Shown: positions 1 to 11,115, counted from the stretch's first letter. The stretch is DNA of 64,000 bases from Limnephilus marmoratus (GCA_917880885.1 OU862920.1:39033019-39097018), one strand, 5' to 3'. Made by a program: numbers and translations. The notes: generated from the sequence alone by a model not told the origin.

Positions 1-547
1 TTGTTCTCTGCGAACTTATCATTTGGTTTGATTTTTTGACAGATGTCATGAAGAGAACCCCGTACATTTTATGATGTCTGCATGTGTTTTAGAGTTATAA
101 TGGTGATGGTGCTGATTTTAACAAAATCAAATTTTATAATATCCTTATTATTGTTATAATTTACAAGTACAAGTATATTACATTGGATTTAGTAATATAG
201 ATATTGAACATTTTAATGATTTATGATCAATAAGATGGATCAAGGAAAAAATTATTTATGAGCTGTAATATTTTTGGTATGCCTCGTTATTCTCCTGTGC
301 CATTCGTGAGGAAAACGTTCTTTTTTTTTTAAATGATTTTCGGCCATGTAATTATCGTTTTTTCGCACCCGTAAAATTATGTCCCGTCTTTCCGGTTTAT
401 AAAAAATGGTCTGATTTTTCGGATTGAAATTTTCAAAAAATCGCCAGGGTTTCAAAAATACGATTAAAAAATTTAAAAAAATACGGAATGTCTTAGAATA
501 TTTGCTTAAACCGGAATTTTTTTTTTTAAAATGTGATGCAAGTGGCC
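1..547. mobile_element. TA-flanked TIR element, copy A (cut by the window edge)
   Basis: This stretch is the reverse complement of about 51209-51790, with scattered mismatches and small indels. Its right end is ATGCAAGTGGCC followed by TA, the same terminus that bounds copy B on both sides. The window starts inside the element, so its other end is not seen. No coding capacity is evident. The TA flank suggests a Tc1/mariner-type non-autonomous element; the superfamily is inferred. Confidence 0.7.
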
Positions 548-595
548 TATTACCAGATAATTTATTAGTACACATCTTCTTACCCTGTACAAATC

Positions 596-1870
596 ACAAG
601 TGCCCCTCCACTGTTGAATTTGGCAGTCATCTCTGGTGTGGAGCAAAACTCTTGAAACGGGCGGCCCGTTTGATGATTCCCCATCTTAACAAGCATTGCA
701 ATCTTAAGATAACAGGCGTCAGGTAGGTGCACTGTCCTTGTTCCACCGAAGATACTCCGAGGAACTAACAGCATTGACCCCTCCGGCACCGGTGCATAGT
801 CAGGAAACACATCAAACGTGCGCATCAATGGTGGACATTTGTCACATGAGAACGGGTCGCTTCTAAGACTCGCACTTGAGTTCAACAGCTCGGCTGTGGA
901 ATGATTTGCCGATCGCTCTGTATTCTCCCTCCTACAACATGGTCTCTTCCCATAAGAAACCTAAGAGATCTTATAAGATTCCTCTAAGACCCATGTTTAC
1001 TTCTTCCTCTCCTCAAAAGGACCCTTCACACAGCATCTCCAAAGATGACATAGGCCCTGAGGGAAATTATTTTCTATATCCCTTTCCGACCGGCTTCATA
1101 TGAGCGTGACTTTGTCTTTTAAAAAATCTTTTCAGCAAATAAATCTGTTTTTGGGAACGACACCGGTATCGATCGATCGTGCGGGAGCTGCATATGCAGG
1201 GTGCCATCACGCGCACGTGGTAAAACCAGTTTAGTGGTATTTAGTGGTAATCATACCTTGCATGTTCAATAATAAATACACTATTTATTTATTTACCACT
1301 GGTTTATTTATTTAAACAAACAAGAGCGATGTAAACGATAGTGAGTACATTACGTCAAACGTAAAGCGACACGGCGAGTGGTATGCACTGAATAGATGTA
1401 CGTTTGCAGGTTAATTAATTACTGCCGGACAGCGGGCCCGCTCTCGCTTAAATAGGCGACCTCTCAGGTAGCAGCCAAAACACTGGTAGTTAGGCAAAAC
1501 GTGCCACTCGATGGTTCACGAACCTTCGGCGCTATACAGTGAGCTACGGGTTTTAGCGCTGGAACTTTCCAGTAAGTGGCAATACAGTAGGCGGCCAAAT
1601 GGACTATGTACTCTGTGTAGGTACCGGTGACGACGGCTCGCACTGCAGAGGCAAGTAGATAGGTACCTGAGCAGTTAGCCGGCTATGAGGATAAATCTCG
1701 TGAGTTCTTTCAGTAGCGAAAAAATAATGACGTGTCGCTACACCAGTAAGTCGCCCAGCCCCAAGAAATCATAATTAAGAGCTTTACTGGTGAGGCCCAT
1801 CAAAATTCTGTCATTTTTTGCCGGTCGGAAAGGGTTAGGGCCTTCTGTATTCGCGCATAATAAGAGCGGT
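596..1870 (+). pseudogene. LINE reverse-transcriptase C-terminal remnant and 3' UTR (family X), interrupted
   Basis: Forward-strand pieces in shifted frames resemble the C-terminus of an insect non-LTR retrotransposon ORF2: a 'KRAARL' block near 655, and 'SSTARLWNDLP' near 876-910, the usual end of such proteins. The downstream text (AAAGATGACATAGGCCCTGA near 1040) recurs in the other family X copies at 35.1, 41.8, 44.9, 48.7 and 49.4 kb. The 3' UTR breaks at about 1078 and resumes at 1835 (AGGGCCTTCTGT), so the 1080-1834 element landed inside it. Frameshifts and stops make it dead. The clade is uncertain. Confidence 0.65.
1080..1834. mobile_element. Inverted-repeat element inserted into the LINE remnant
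   Basis: The 755-bp segment is bounded by a perfect 15-bp inverted repeat: CCCTTTCCGACCGGC at 1080-1094 and its complement at 1820-1834. It splits the family X 3' UTR, which supports insertion. The inside is richer in GC than its surroundings, with a TATA-like CTTAAATAGG near 1447, but no protein or target-site duplication was recognised. The superfamily is unknown. Confidence 0.55.
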
Positions 1871-2117
1871 TAATCATTTGGATACATGTCCAATTATCGT
1901 TTAAAATTATTCCCATCTGACGCCAGTGCATTCACATTCACATTATGCCTTGCATTTTAGGAATAGGAATTGAATTCCTGACACTACAAGAAAGATATCT
2001 TAAAAAAAACAAATTTTTCAAACTTAAAAATATTATTATTCTTTACAAAAACTTGTTACATTACCACCCTTCTGGAGTTTGAAGGAACCTAAAAAAATGA
2101 ATAAAAAGTACATTAAA

Positions 2118-2286
2118 CCCTGCTTGCCATTCAAACCATTCAAAACCTGGGATATATATCTTGTTTAAAAGAAAAACGCGTGCGCATTCTTATATTTATT
2201 TTCGTTCTAAGTATTCAAATAATTACACAAACCATGCTTGCCATACGAACCATTCAAAACCTGGGATGTATATCCTGTTTAAAGAA
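2118..2286. repeat. Pair of direct repeats, about 55 bp each
   Basis: TGCTTGCCATTCAAACCATT...CCTGGGATATATATC at 2118-2172 recurs at 2231-2286 with few changes, offset by 113 bp. It looks like a short tandem or segmental duplication with no coding content. Confidence 0.6.
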
Positions 2287-3139
2287 CCTCTCAAAAGTTA
2301 TTATTTTGTTAGGAAATCATCAAAATATAGGTTAGGTTACAAGTGTTTAGTTTTATTGATTATATTGTATTAAATAGCTCAACCAGTAAGTAGATAGGTA
2401 CTGTACGTCGTTAATTCCTGGCTAGGTAAATAACCACTTGAATCAAGAATATCTGTTATGAGGTTGGTACTTTCTATCTATTTGTTAAAAAAGGAATATT
2501 CCGTATTATCCATGCATCAAACTTCGACAAATTGAATGTTCCGTATTATCCGTGAGGACTAACTGCATATTTAAATTTTTTTTTTATGAACAATAAAATG
2601 TTTTTTCAAATGTATATACGGTGTTCTGTATTTTCAGTGTCATTGCACTAAAAGGAATATTTGACAGGTAAATTGGTGTTGCCAGCCTACAAATTTTAGT
2701 TAATATAGATCGGATTATTTCTATAGCGCCATTCTCGTGGAAAATTTACTTCAAAGGTGCTCTAAACCAAAGTTGGTTGGATTATATTTGTTATTTTTTA
2801 TTAAGCTTCATATTCATATATGTACCTATTTGGTATTACTGGTAAGGTGCGTAACTCATCCTGAACAACGTGTTACTGTAAAAGCCTTCAATAATAAATC
2901 AAAAATAAATATTTATTCAAAAAAAATTATGAATTATTTTCCTTAGACTTTATACATTAGAATTGAGAACATAAAAAGAAACCTACTCATATAGGTACAT
3001 GTATATAAAAGAGTAGGTATTTTGATTGTTCTCAATTATAATGAGTTTAAGGTAAGGTTTATCATATAAGTATATATTTATATATGTACATAAAAAATAT
3101 CGGTCCCCACCACCGAAATTGTGCTTGAGCTGCCACTGC

Positions 3140-3330
3140 TGTACACTATACAAAACTATGATCTGTACAATATACAAAGTTATGCTATGTACACAAACCT
3201 ATGCTGCATACACAAAACTATTCTATATACATATGTACATAAAACTATTACAAAATTATGTTATATGTCACAACCAATAGCTATGCTACATCGAAAAATA
3301 TGTTATGTACACAAAAGTATGCTAGTTTCC
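3140..3330. repeat. Degenerate tandem repeat (TATGCTATGTACACAAA type)
   Basis: The motif 'tatgctatgtacacaaaact' recurs irregularly every 15-30 bp up to the HSD17B10 terminal exon. The array is too diverged for an exact unit. It would fall in the 3' UTR or immediate downstream region of HSD17B10. Confidence 0.5.
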
Positions 3331-3333
3331 AAG

Positions 3334-3524
3334 TTAATGCTTCATTCTGACGGCCCCGTCTATCCGAATGGTTTCCGCATTCAACATGGGATTCTCAATG
3401 ATGTTCGCCACAAGCATAGCGAACTCAGATGGGTTTCCCAGTCTCTGGGGAAATGGGATACTGCTGGCTAGTTCAGCTAGAGCTTTGTCGGTAAGCTTGC
3501 CCGCCATTGGTGTTAGAAAAAGTC
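3334..3524 (-). CDS. HSD17B10: HSD17B10 terminal coding exon
   Basis: The acceptor TTTTCAG lies at 3525-3531. The exon starts with two bases that complete the Gly codon of exon 5093-5330, runs through [10 protein letters not shown] and [14 protein letters not shown], and ends with MKH and a TAA at 3334-3336. It encodes the last 62 residues, which in this family contribute to the substrate pocket and the tetramer interface. Confidence 0.95.
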
Positions 3525-6500
3525 CTGAAAATTAAATTTTATTATTTTTTTCAAAGGTTTAGAGTTTGTATTAAAACTGATCTCCACTACCATTGAACAG
3601 AAAATCCATGGAAGTGTTAATACTGATAAAAAAAAAAATTTAACAAAACAAAAAAACGACTTCAAAAAATGCACTAAAAAGTAAAAAAATAATTTCGTAT
3701 TCTTCTACAACTTTATACTCAACTTACCTTTTCTACTCATCAATATGTACGTACGATAGTTATTTTTGGAGTCGGTGTCGGCGGGAGAGGAGCTGTCAAG
3801 TGAACACGCCGGGCCGCGGGTACCTTGGTTGACACCGACTCCAAAAATAACAATCGTACCTACATATTGATGAGTAGAAAAGGTAAGTTGATTATAAAGT
3901 TGTAGAAGAATACGAAATTATTTTTTAACTTTTTAGTGCATTTTTTGAAGTCGTTTTTTTGTTTTGTTAAAATTTTTGTTTATTTTTTGATTTTTAGTGA
4001 ATCTGAAGTACCTACACTAACTAATTCGATTAAGATTCGGCCGAGTATCGTAAATTTGTTCTTCAGAATTGGAGAGTTCCGTTACTTTGTCATGGATCCC
4101 ATAATCAGAACCTAACCAAACTCTCAATAAACTACCCTTGAAGTACATCCTTTCCAATAAAAAAAGAATCATCGAAATCGGTTGGCGTGATATTGAGTAA
4201 TTCGTCCATTTGTCGCACACATACTTGATGCAAATTTAAGACTTATATGATTTTCTCATGGATGCCATTGTTAGAACTGGACCAAATTAAAATGGGACCA
4301 CACGGGAAGCACCAGCTTTCAAATAAAAAAAGAATCATCAATATCGGTTCACCCAGTCGAAAGTTCTGAGGTAACAAACATAAAAAAAAAAAAAATAAAA
4401 AAAAATAGAGTCGAATTGAGAACCTCCTCCTTTTCGAAGTCGTTTAAAAAACAGATTTAATAATAATTTTAAACTTGCCAATTTACGCAGGCCTTTAGAT
4501 TCCTAGGTTCAATGAAATTGTCTTAAGTTCAAGAAAGAATTTCGAAAATTTATAAAGTTTGATCAATTTCACCCGGAATGAGACAAAATGAATCTTACTT
4601 CAAGCACAGAGAAATGCCCACAACACATTTCTATCAGTTTATGGTGAATAAAGAGGTCAATGAATGATTTCCAATCAGGCATTAATTAATAACTGAGACC
4701 GCCATCAAGAACCATATATTAGAGGTCACGATTTTATGGGTGAGGCGGAGGGGGAGTTGTAAACTGATTCTCTGAATAAGAGGAAAAACAAAATACAATC
4801 TGTAAAGAAAAAACTCAACCAAGTCTCGCAATAAGGGCCATATTTCACCGGTACACCACAGTGGTACATCCAGTTGGGAAACTAAAAAATGTTTAGGTCT
4901 CTTTGAAGGGTTCCTCAGCAAGTGGCCACTTGGTGTCACCACGGTTTAGTGGCCGACACCAACATCGAAGCATACCAATGGTATTGGTAACCAGTAGAGC
5001 GGCTCACCCACCAAGGTGTCCAAGGGAAACAGGGCACTTTCAGAAGAGAATGATGCACAAATGAAGATAGAGTTATGGGCAGTCCAACAAACCTGGTGCG
5101 ATGGTAACCACTCTGATTCCTTGTCCGGCCAGGTCCCTAGCGATGGGTAGCGTCATTCCGACCACCCCAGCTTTGGAGGCTGAGTAGGCAGCCAGGCCGG
5201 CATGGCCATCGTATGCTGCCACACTGGCCGTGTTGATGATCACTCCCCTCTGGCCATCAGCATTTGGTGCATTCTCTCCCATCAGGCTTGCCGTTAAGCG
5301 TATCACGTTGTACGTTCCAATTAGATTAATCTGGAAAAAACACCAGGTGGAATATGTTTATTGATAGTTACCGTCAGATATAATGCAGGGTCGGACAGTG
5401 CAATTTGCTTATTTTAATTTTTGCGCCCTGAAGCTCTGGTTGTTGCAGGGAGGGTGCTGATGTAAACATTCGAGAGGGATGGGCGTAAAGGTGTAGCTCC
5501 GCTTGGATCACCGAATTACAAGTGTGTCATGAGGCATGTGTCAAGAAGCCCCTCACATGCATTTTCTTGAGCAACAAAATCGCACATTTGTTCGTGCACC
5601 ACAGTCAATTTGTGGGGATGAAATTTTAGTTTGATAGGATTACAAAACAGAAAGCCATACCACGTCAAAGTTTTGGGATGATCTTGCTATTCATGGAAGC
5701 CTAGGTTTTTTTTCTTCACATCACCAGTTTCCCTGAAGTTGTTTACCCATGAAATAATCGACTGCCGGCCAGGGACACGACCACAGGGCGCAATATTGAA
5801 AAGGGTACGGAATGCACGTTGTGTGGCTGAGCAACCGTTAGACGCGCTCTACCTTCGTACACTCCATGATGCTAATTAAACCAAGTGGGGCTACAACTTT
5901 ACACCCTACCCTCTCGAATGTGTCTACCCCACCCTCCTCACAGCAACCATCGCTTCAGGACTCCAAATTCAAATAAGCAAGTTTTCCTGCCCCACCCTAG
6001 AAGAAAAAGAACAAAAAACATGTCATGTTCTGTTTTATTTAGTAACCATTTTAATACAGGTGTCTTATTGTATTATCTGGAAATGAACAAATAGAGGTCA
6101 TTTGATCGAATCAGATTTATATCTTATTTATTTACACAACTAAATCAAGACATGTGGACAAAATTGAAAGTTTAATTCTGGTTATGTAATCTGGAAACGA
6201 CACAACCCGAATCACATTGAATATCATGGGATGGTCTGATGCTCTGTAGGGAACCCACTTGCACTACGCGGGTGTAAACTGTGCACCCTGAAGTTAAAAT
6301 TTGGACTTACAGATTTCAATACTTTGTTTGTTTGAAAGCACTATGATATGAAATATCACAAACGGGGCTGTAACAACGGATTGAAGCAGCCCGCGAATTC
6401 CTTGAGTGGTATGACGTCGATGGCGAGGAATTCTTGGATTCAACCTGGGGATGAGATCTGGGTATGTCTGTTTTTAAATTCTCTGCAGCATTTGCGCATG

Positions 6501-8661
6501 TTTTTCACACTTATACAATGTTTACATAGCTGAGAATGAATGTCTACTGGGGTTTTGTTCTTTGCATGCAAAACAGATTTACAGAGCGTAATTCACACTA
6601 GTGAAAGCTCCACCGCGAACAGCGGCAAAGCCAAGACTAGGTGTCGCAGAGAGTGCAGCATGGTGGTGATTTGGCATGGGGGAACCAGGCTATACGCTAC
6701 TGTTGCCGGATTGTGCGTGAAATCGTTTCTCGCGACCGCAGCACCTTGGAAACCTTATTTTACAGACAGCCCTTGTATTTTCTGGGATTTAACAAACACA
6801 TATTATATTTCACCAACTAACCTAACAATTTTTCTGGCAACCTAAAAACGACTTGGAGTGTTTTTGTAGATCTGCAATCTACATCTACGTCTACACCAAT
6901 TTAACAAACAGAATTTCTTTTTGGGACATTTTTATATATATTTTTTATCAATATTGATCGAAATTAGAAAGTTCAAAACACCGCCGGCAAGAACTAAATA
7001 AATTCAATTTGCCGCCATTGAAACAAATATCAACGTCGATATGCTACACTAGCCCCTCTAGCGGTCAACACTTCAGCCAATATGTTACTGGAGTTGGATA
7101 TTTAATCAATATAATGGGAGGTTTGGATTACTATAACGTTTCTCCTAAAACAGATCATTGGTAGAGATGGTTGATATTTCCCTAGCAAAGGCATTTATGT
7201 AGAAAAGGTGTATTGCTCAAAGAATAATCATTTTTAAAAATGTTAAAGTGTATTGTGATTAAACTTCAAAGACGAAAATAGCTTCTACATTATAACTTAC
7301 CCTTATAACCCTAGTGAAATCATCCAGAGGATATGGTTGCTTTTTCTTGAAGTTGTACACTCGAGCAGCACCGAAAATACCAGCACAGTTCACTGTCACA
7401 TCTAATTTACCAAATTTCTCTTTTGTTTGGGCAACAGCAGTCTGGACATCAACTTCTGAGCAAACCTTAAAAAAACAATATGTATTGCATGTATGATGTG
7501 CCAACTGTAACTGTAATAGCGGGTCTGTAGGTTTAGATAGGTTTTAAGATTTACTTTTAAATGAAACAATATTAGTTGTCTGAAAAACTATATTTTCAAA
7601 TATATGATTTTAGATTTTCACGGCCAAAAGTATTTTTGTTATTTATTTTTGGGGTGTTATACCGTGTTGCGCTACCTCCTCCTTTAGCCAATGTTTCGGA
7701 CAGTGTTACATTGTCCATCATCAGCGTTACAGTGACACATCTGACAATTTAATTTAAAATATATGTCTAAATAAACATTCTTACATCAACTGGAACAAAG
7801 AGTGTATCATGGCCGATCTCCTTGCTGAGTTCATGTCCCTTGGAAGTGGGCAGGTCGCAGATGACGACCTTGGCCCCCTCCTTGATTAACTTCTCCACGG
7901 TGGCCCGGCCAAGCCCTGAGGCGCCCCCCGTCACCAGACCCACTAGGCCCTGGAATCCGGCAAAATAAATCAAACGCTACATATAAAAATATTTATTTGG
8001 GTAATATAGCTCAACCGCAAACAAAAGATGGTGTACAGACGCCTTTCAGCACCAAGCTTTATTCCGGATGACACCAGGGAATAGTCTTTGTGTTATTAAA
8101 ATACTAAAGTAATGCATACAAAAGAATATGCTAAATTTATATTTTTGGGATGGTCTAGAAGTCTTCCAGTTTTGGTAAGCATTACAAAATCAATGTTACT
8201 TCGATAAATTAATGTGATTATTTTCAAACTTGTTTTTTAACCTTGTCCTTCATTAATTTATTTTAAAAGAAACATTATTTTAATTAATGAAGACAATTTT
8301 AGCGACGCTCAATCTAAAACAGAAACATTAAAATAAACAGGCAAAAGAAAAGAAAGCGACATCTAGCGACTTTCTAGTTTCAATTCTACTGTGTGTGAAT
8401 TGCACACTCTAATTTTTTTTTTAACTTAATGAGTAACACCTCAAATTGTAATACGTTAATTAATGAAGACAATATTAGCAACATTACATACATCAACACT
8501 ACATCACTATTTATAAAAGTACCTAAGCAATCAGATTTTATTTCTGTTTTTGTATGCTAAATCTATTTGAATAAATAAGTAAACAATAAAATCTAGATGA
8601 ACAGAAGTTGTCGTTTTACCCAGTAAGGTAGATATTACGAACAATACATATTTACCTGCAT
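3334..8661 (-). CDS. HSD17B10: 3-hydroxyacyl-CoA dehydrogenase type-2 (17-beta-HSD type 10, scully), spliced gene
   Basis: This NAD-dependent short-chain dehydrogenase oxidises 3-hydroxyacyl-CoA (including 2-methyl-3-hydroxybutyryl-CoA in isoleucine breakdown) in mitochondria; in animals the protein is also a non-catalytic subunit of mitochondrial RNase P. Exons join 8656-8661 (tentative), 7785-7949, 7301-7465, 5093-5330 and 3334-3524, all with GT-AG borders and compatible phases, giving 254 residues (family about 255-261). Visible motifs: cofactor-binding TGGASGLG (9-16), NCAG (83-86), and the catalytic tetrad Asn114, Ser148, Tyr161 and Lys165 (YSASK). The C-terminus contains IPFPQRLG and [15 protein letters not shown], typical of this enzyme. 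No broken residue was seen, so it is probably functional. Its coding exons are much richer in GC than the introns. Confidence 0.95.
3639..4452. mobile_element. Foldback element, copy 1 (HSD17B10 intron)
   Basis: Two arms of about 140 bp (3639-3779 and 3831-3972) are near-perfect inverted repeats around a 50-bp GC-rich centre. Each arm runs from TTTAACAAAACAAAAAAACG to TTTTTGGAGTCGGTGTC. Beyond the right arm a 480-bp tail ends in GAATTGAGAACCTCCTCC and CGAAGTCGTTT. Copy 2 at 16148-17031 is the same element in the opposite orientation. No ORF was seen. This repeat type is familiar from lepidopteran genomes, but I cannot name its superfamily. Confidence 0.75.
4456..5092. other. Remainder of the last HSD17B10 intron
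   Basis: This is the intron between the foldback element and exon 5093-5330. About 4600-5040 is less AT-rich and looks like diverged repeat DNA, but no family, tRNA head or protein similarity was recognised. Confidence 0.4.
5093..5330 (-). CDS. HSD17B10: HSD17B10 exon with the catalytic Asn, Ser, Tyr and Lys
   Basis: The exon is bordered by acceptor TTTTTTCCAG and donor GTTTGT. It starts in phase 0 at [12 protein letters not shown] and ends one base into a Gly codon (APG). It carries catalytic Asn114, Ser148 in [10 protein letters not shown] and the YSASK motif (Tyr161, Lys165). The following [20 protein letters not shown] block closely matches other animal HSD10 proteins. Confidence 0.96.
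5331..7300. other. HSD17B10 intron, 1970 bp
   Basis: No coding exon or recognised transposon was found. Around 6540-6780 the DNA is less AT-rich and resembles diverged repeat sequence without an identifiable family. The rest is AT-rich intronic DNA. Confidence 0.5.
7301..7465 (-). CDS. HSD17B10: HSD17B10 exon with the NAG motif
   Basis: This 55-codon, phase-0 exon has acceptor TTTTTTTAAG and donor GTAAGT. It encodes [11 protein letters not shown] through [16 protein letters not shown] to [13 protein letters not shown] (83-86) is the classical short-chain dehydrogenase motif that stabilises the central beta-sheet. Confidence 0.95.
7694..7724 (-). ncRNA. Hammerhead-ribozyme-like core in an HSD17B10 intron
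   Basis: Read on the minus strand, CTGATGA is followed by a hairpin (GGACA, 9-nt loop, TGTCC) and then GAAAC: the conserved hammerhead core around stem II. The surrounding text (7640-7742, CTACCTCCTCCTTTAGCCAA) is shared with 18025-18180, so it belongs to a dispersed repeat. A clear cleavage triplet and stem I were not found, so activity is unproven. Confidence 0.35.
7785..7949 (-). CDS. HSD17B10: HSD17B10 exon with the NAD-binding glycine motif
   Basis: This 55-codon, phase-0 exon has acceptor CCGGATTCCAG and donor GTAAGA. It encodes [17 protein letters not shown] (Rossmann glycine motif) and [11 protein letters not shown], where an acidic residue at the end of beta-2 (Asp in CDLP) fits NAD rather than NADP preference. 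It ends at LFVPVD. Confidence 0.96.
7990..8650. other. First intron of HSD17B10 (AT-rich)
   Basis: If the start codon at 8661 is right, this is the first intron. It is AT-rich, with a short repeated string (TTAATTAATGAAGACAAT near 8281 and 8457). No other exon or transposon was recognised. Confidence 0.4.
8656..8661 (-). CDS. HSD17B10: Tentative first coding exon of HSD17B10 (six coding bases)
   Basis: The next exon starts in phase 0 at [11 protein letters not shown], so only a few N-terminal residues are missing. On the minus strand, ATGCAG followed by GTAAAT is the only phase-0 ATG plus good donor I found between 7950 and about 9600. It yields MQGLVGLV, aligning with the usual M-x-K-G-L-V start of insect orthologues. 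The 5' UTR would extend to higher coordinates. RNA evidence is lacking. Confidence 0.45.
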
Positions 8662-8685
8662 TGCATAAAATATTTTTATAATTAT

Positions 8686-9055
8686 ATTCTAAGATAAACT
8701 AAGATTATTTATTTATAATAAATATTAAAATTATTATTTTATTTTACTTTAGAATGTCAGATCTACGAAACATTACTTTGCAGGTACCACATCTTGCACC
8801 ATGCACGTGCAATGTGACGTGTTCAAACTTTAAAATATGAATATAATCCGCCAAAATTGATGTTTAAAATTTTATTCTTTGATAAACTAAGATTATTTAT
8901 GCATAATAAATATATTAAAATTATTATTTTATTTTACTTTAGAATGTCAGATCTACGAAACATTACTTTGCAGGTACCTTAAACATCCTGCACGTGCAAT
9001 GTGACGTGTTCAAACTTTAAAATATGAACAAAATCCGCCAAAATTGAGGTTTAAA
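8686..9055. repeat. Tandem duplication, two units of about 185 bp
   Basis: Unit 1 (about 8686-8869) and unit 2 (8870-9055) both run from GATAAACTAAGATTATTTAT through AATGTCAGATCTACGAAACA to CACGTGCAATGTGACGTGTT and ATCCGCCAAAATTGA. They differ by a few substitutions and a short indel. The pair lies just upstream of the proposed HSD17B10 start, so it may overlap the promoter or 5' UTR. Confidence 0.75.
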
Positions 9056-10234
9056 GTCTGCAGGCGGACCAGTAAACTTTAGCCAAAAATTGTCTGACTG
9101 TGAAACATGTTCTTTGATATTTCAACCTTTATCACGATAACTTTTTAAAGTGACATTATTAAATACGCGCGAAACGACTCAAAACAATCGAAGTGTCATT
9201 AATGCTACGGGCACACATGCTCATTTGAAGCCAAAGAGCATGCTACCTAGTAGCAATTGCTACCTTGTAGCATGTGTGTCAGTGACATTGCTAGTAATGA
9301 GCATGCTCATTTCAAGCCGAATGAGCATGCTCACAAATCAACAGCCATTTGATTAATGAGCATGCTCATTGGATTATCGGGTGGAAGGGGAAGCCTCTAA
9401 GCATGTGTGAACAGGCTAGCTTATGAGCATGCTCACGTCAATCCGATCTCAGTTTGCGCCTGCGCATTCTTAGCTAAAATGTCAAAATGTGTCAAAATAA
9501 CCCGCTGGGGAGACGAAAAACCTCGTTTTCCGTGATTTATTATGGGAATTACGCATTGACCTAGTGATCACGAATATATTTGGAACACAAGGTCACTAAA
9601 ATACCCACAATAGATTTCCAAATTCCCCAAAAGCTCCTTTACCTCCAAAATGAAACCACATTCTATTGAAATTAGCATTCATTTTTTAATATTTAGTCAT
9701 TTTCGGATTTGTTGACAATTTGGAAGCCAATCAAAGTCTTATTTTTTTAAGTCAGAAGATTCTTAAATAATTGCATTACAATCAGTAATATTATTTTGTT
9801 TAGTTCTGAGTTCTGAGCGAATGAAACCGACTCTATTTGACATTTATTCAGTGATGGTATGTCTAGGGAAATTTCCCTAGATTTAGGGGAGAAAAATGTT
9901 TTTTAGGGAAAAGGGAAATCAGCACATAATCTAGAGAAATTTCGAACTCTGGCAAATTTTTTATTACAAATGACAATATTACTAGTATTATATATATATT
10001 TTTGGGATTCCCATGAATCTTAAATATTGTTGATGTAAGTACATGCAATGTTATCAAGCAATGTTATTTTTAACACTGACAATTCAAAATTAAATTATGT
10101 ATCTAAAAAGATAAATGGAGACTTCTGAAAAAAAAAATTAAATTTAAGTTTTAAGTTCCGTTTTTTCGGTGATTGCGGTTGATTTTTATTTTGCAAAGTG
10201 TTTTTTTTTTTTATTTGGAATTCCGTTTGAAATT

Positions 10235-11115
10235 GAGTGTTCCGGCGCGAAATTGAGTAATCTGAAAGTATGTTGCCTGTTGTATGCTGATGATGCGGTG
10301 CTGATATCTAACAGTATGGAAGATCTACAGTCTTTCGTGTCAAGGATGAAAGAAGTATGTATGAAGAATGAGTTAATGATGAATGTAAGTAAGTCTAAAG
10401 TCATGGTGTTTGAAAGAGAGAATACGAAAACAGTATGCAATATAGTTGTGAACGATGAATACTTGGAGCAGGTGGAAGAGTTTTTTTATTTGGGAAGTAT
10501 GTTTACGAGAGATGGGAAGGCTGATAGAGACATTGAAAGAAGGGTGAACGCTGGTAACTCTATTAATGGAGGACTGAACGGCGTTGGCAACAACAAAAAA
10601 GTGTCCAAAGACGCGAAACTAGCCGTCCATAATAGAGTACTGGTACCTACCCTGGTGAGGCATGGAACTGGCAGAGGAAGGATGAAAGTTGACTGAATGC
10701 TATAGAAATGAGTTCTCTGAGGCGTATGTGTGAAAACCATGTATGATCGTGTGAGAAATGTGGAAATACGCAAAGAATGCAAGGCTGATGTAAGCGTAAT
10801 GAGTAAGATCAAGAAAGGAACGCTCCAATGGTTTGGGCATGTAGAGCGAATGAACGAGGAAAGGACTGTAAGGAGAATATATGACGCAGATGTGAATGGT
10901 AAAAGAAATCGGGGACGCCCGAGAAAGACATGGCACGACCAAGTGAATCAGATACTTGAGTCGGGATATGTCAAGAGAATAATAGAAGAGCATGTACGAG
11001 ACGATGTATGAATGTGAACGAGGCAAGAAGTGTGTGCCAAGACCGAGTTGTTTGACGGTCCGTCCTCTCTGCCTACCCCTGCGGGGAAACGGCGTGATGG
11101 TTAGTTGGTTAGTTA
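10235..11115 (+). pseudogene. Reverse transcriptase remnant of a non-LTR retrotransposon
   Basis: One frame carries the RT catalytic motif CLLYADDAVLISNSMEDLQ (about 10270-10330), then a thumb-like region with VNAGN and 'KDAKLAVHNRVLVPTL'. After a stop and frameshift near 10695 a second frame carries LQWFGHVERMNEERTVRRIY and RGRPRKTWHDQV, the usual C-terminus of this lepidopteran-type endonuclease/RT family. The 5' part, including the endonuclease, is missing. It is nested in the hAT at 9849-11782 and is dead. Confidence 0.85.

Larger units (their letters stand above)
1871..3333. other. AT-rich intergenic DNA downstream of HSD17B10
   Basis: No gene was recognised here. The segment holds two dispersed copies of a 55-bp sequence (2118-2286), two copies of TTCCGTATTATCC about 40 bp apart (2498-2555), and a degenerate ACACAAAACTATG-type repeat next to the HSD17B10 stop. 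The HSD17B10 3' UTR and polyadenylation site should lie in its right end; AATAAA-like strings are too common here to choose one. Confidence 0.5.

Noticed and set aside
5073..7973. Bacterial contamination or horizontal transfer suggested by short-chain dehydrogenase reading frames
   Set aside because: The frames join through canonical introns with consistent phases into an animal HSD17B10 protein.
8093..9471. Other possible start exons for HSD17B10
   Set aside because: Each candidate ATG meets a stop codon or a donor in the wrong phase for the exon at 7949.
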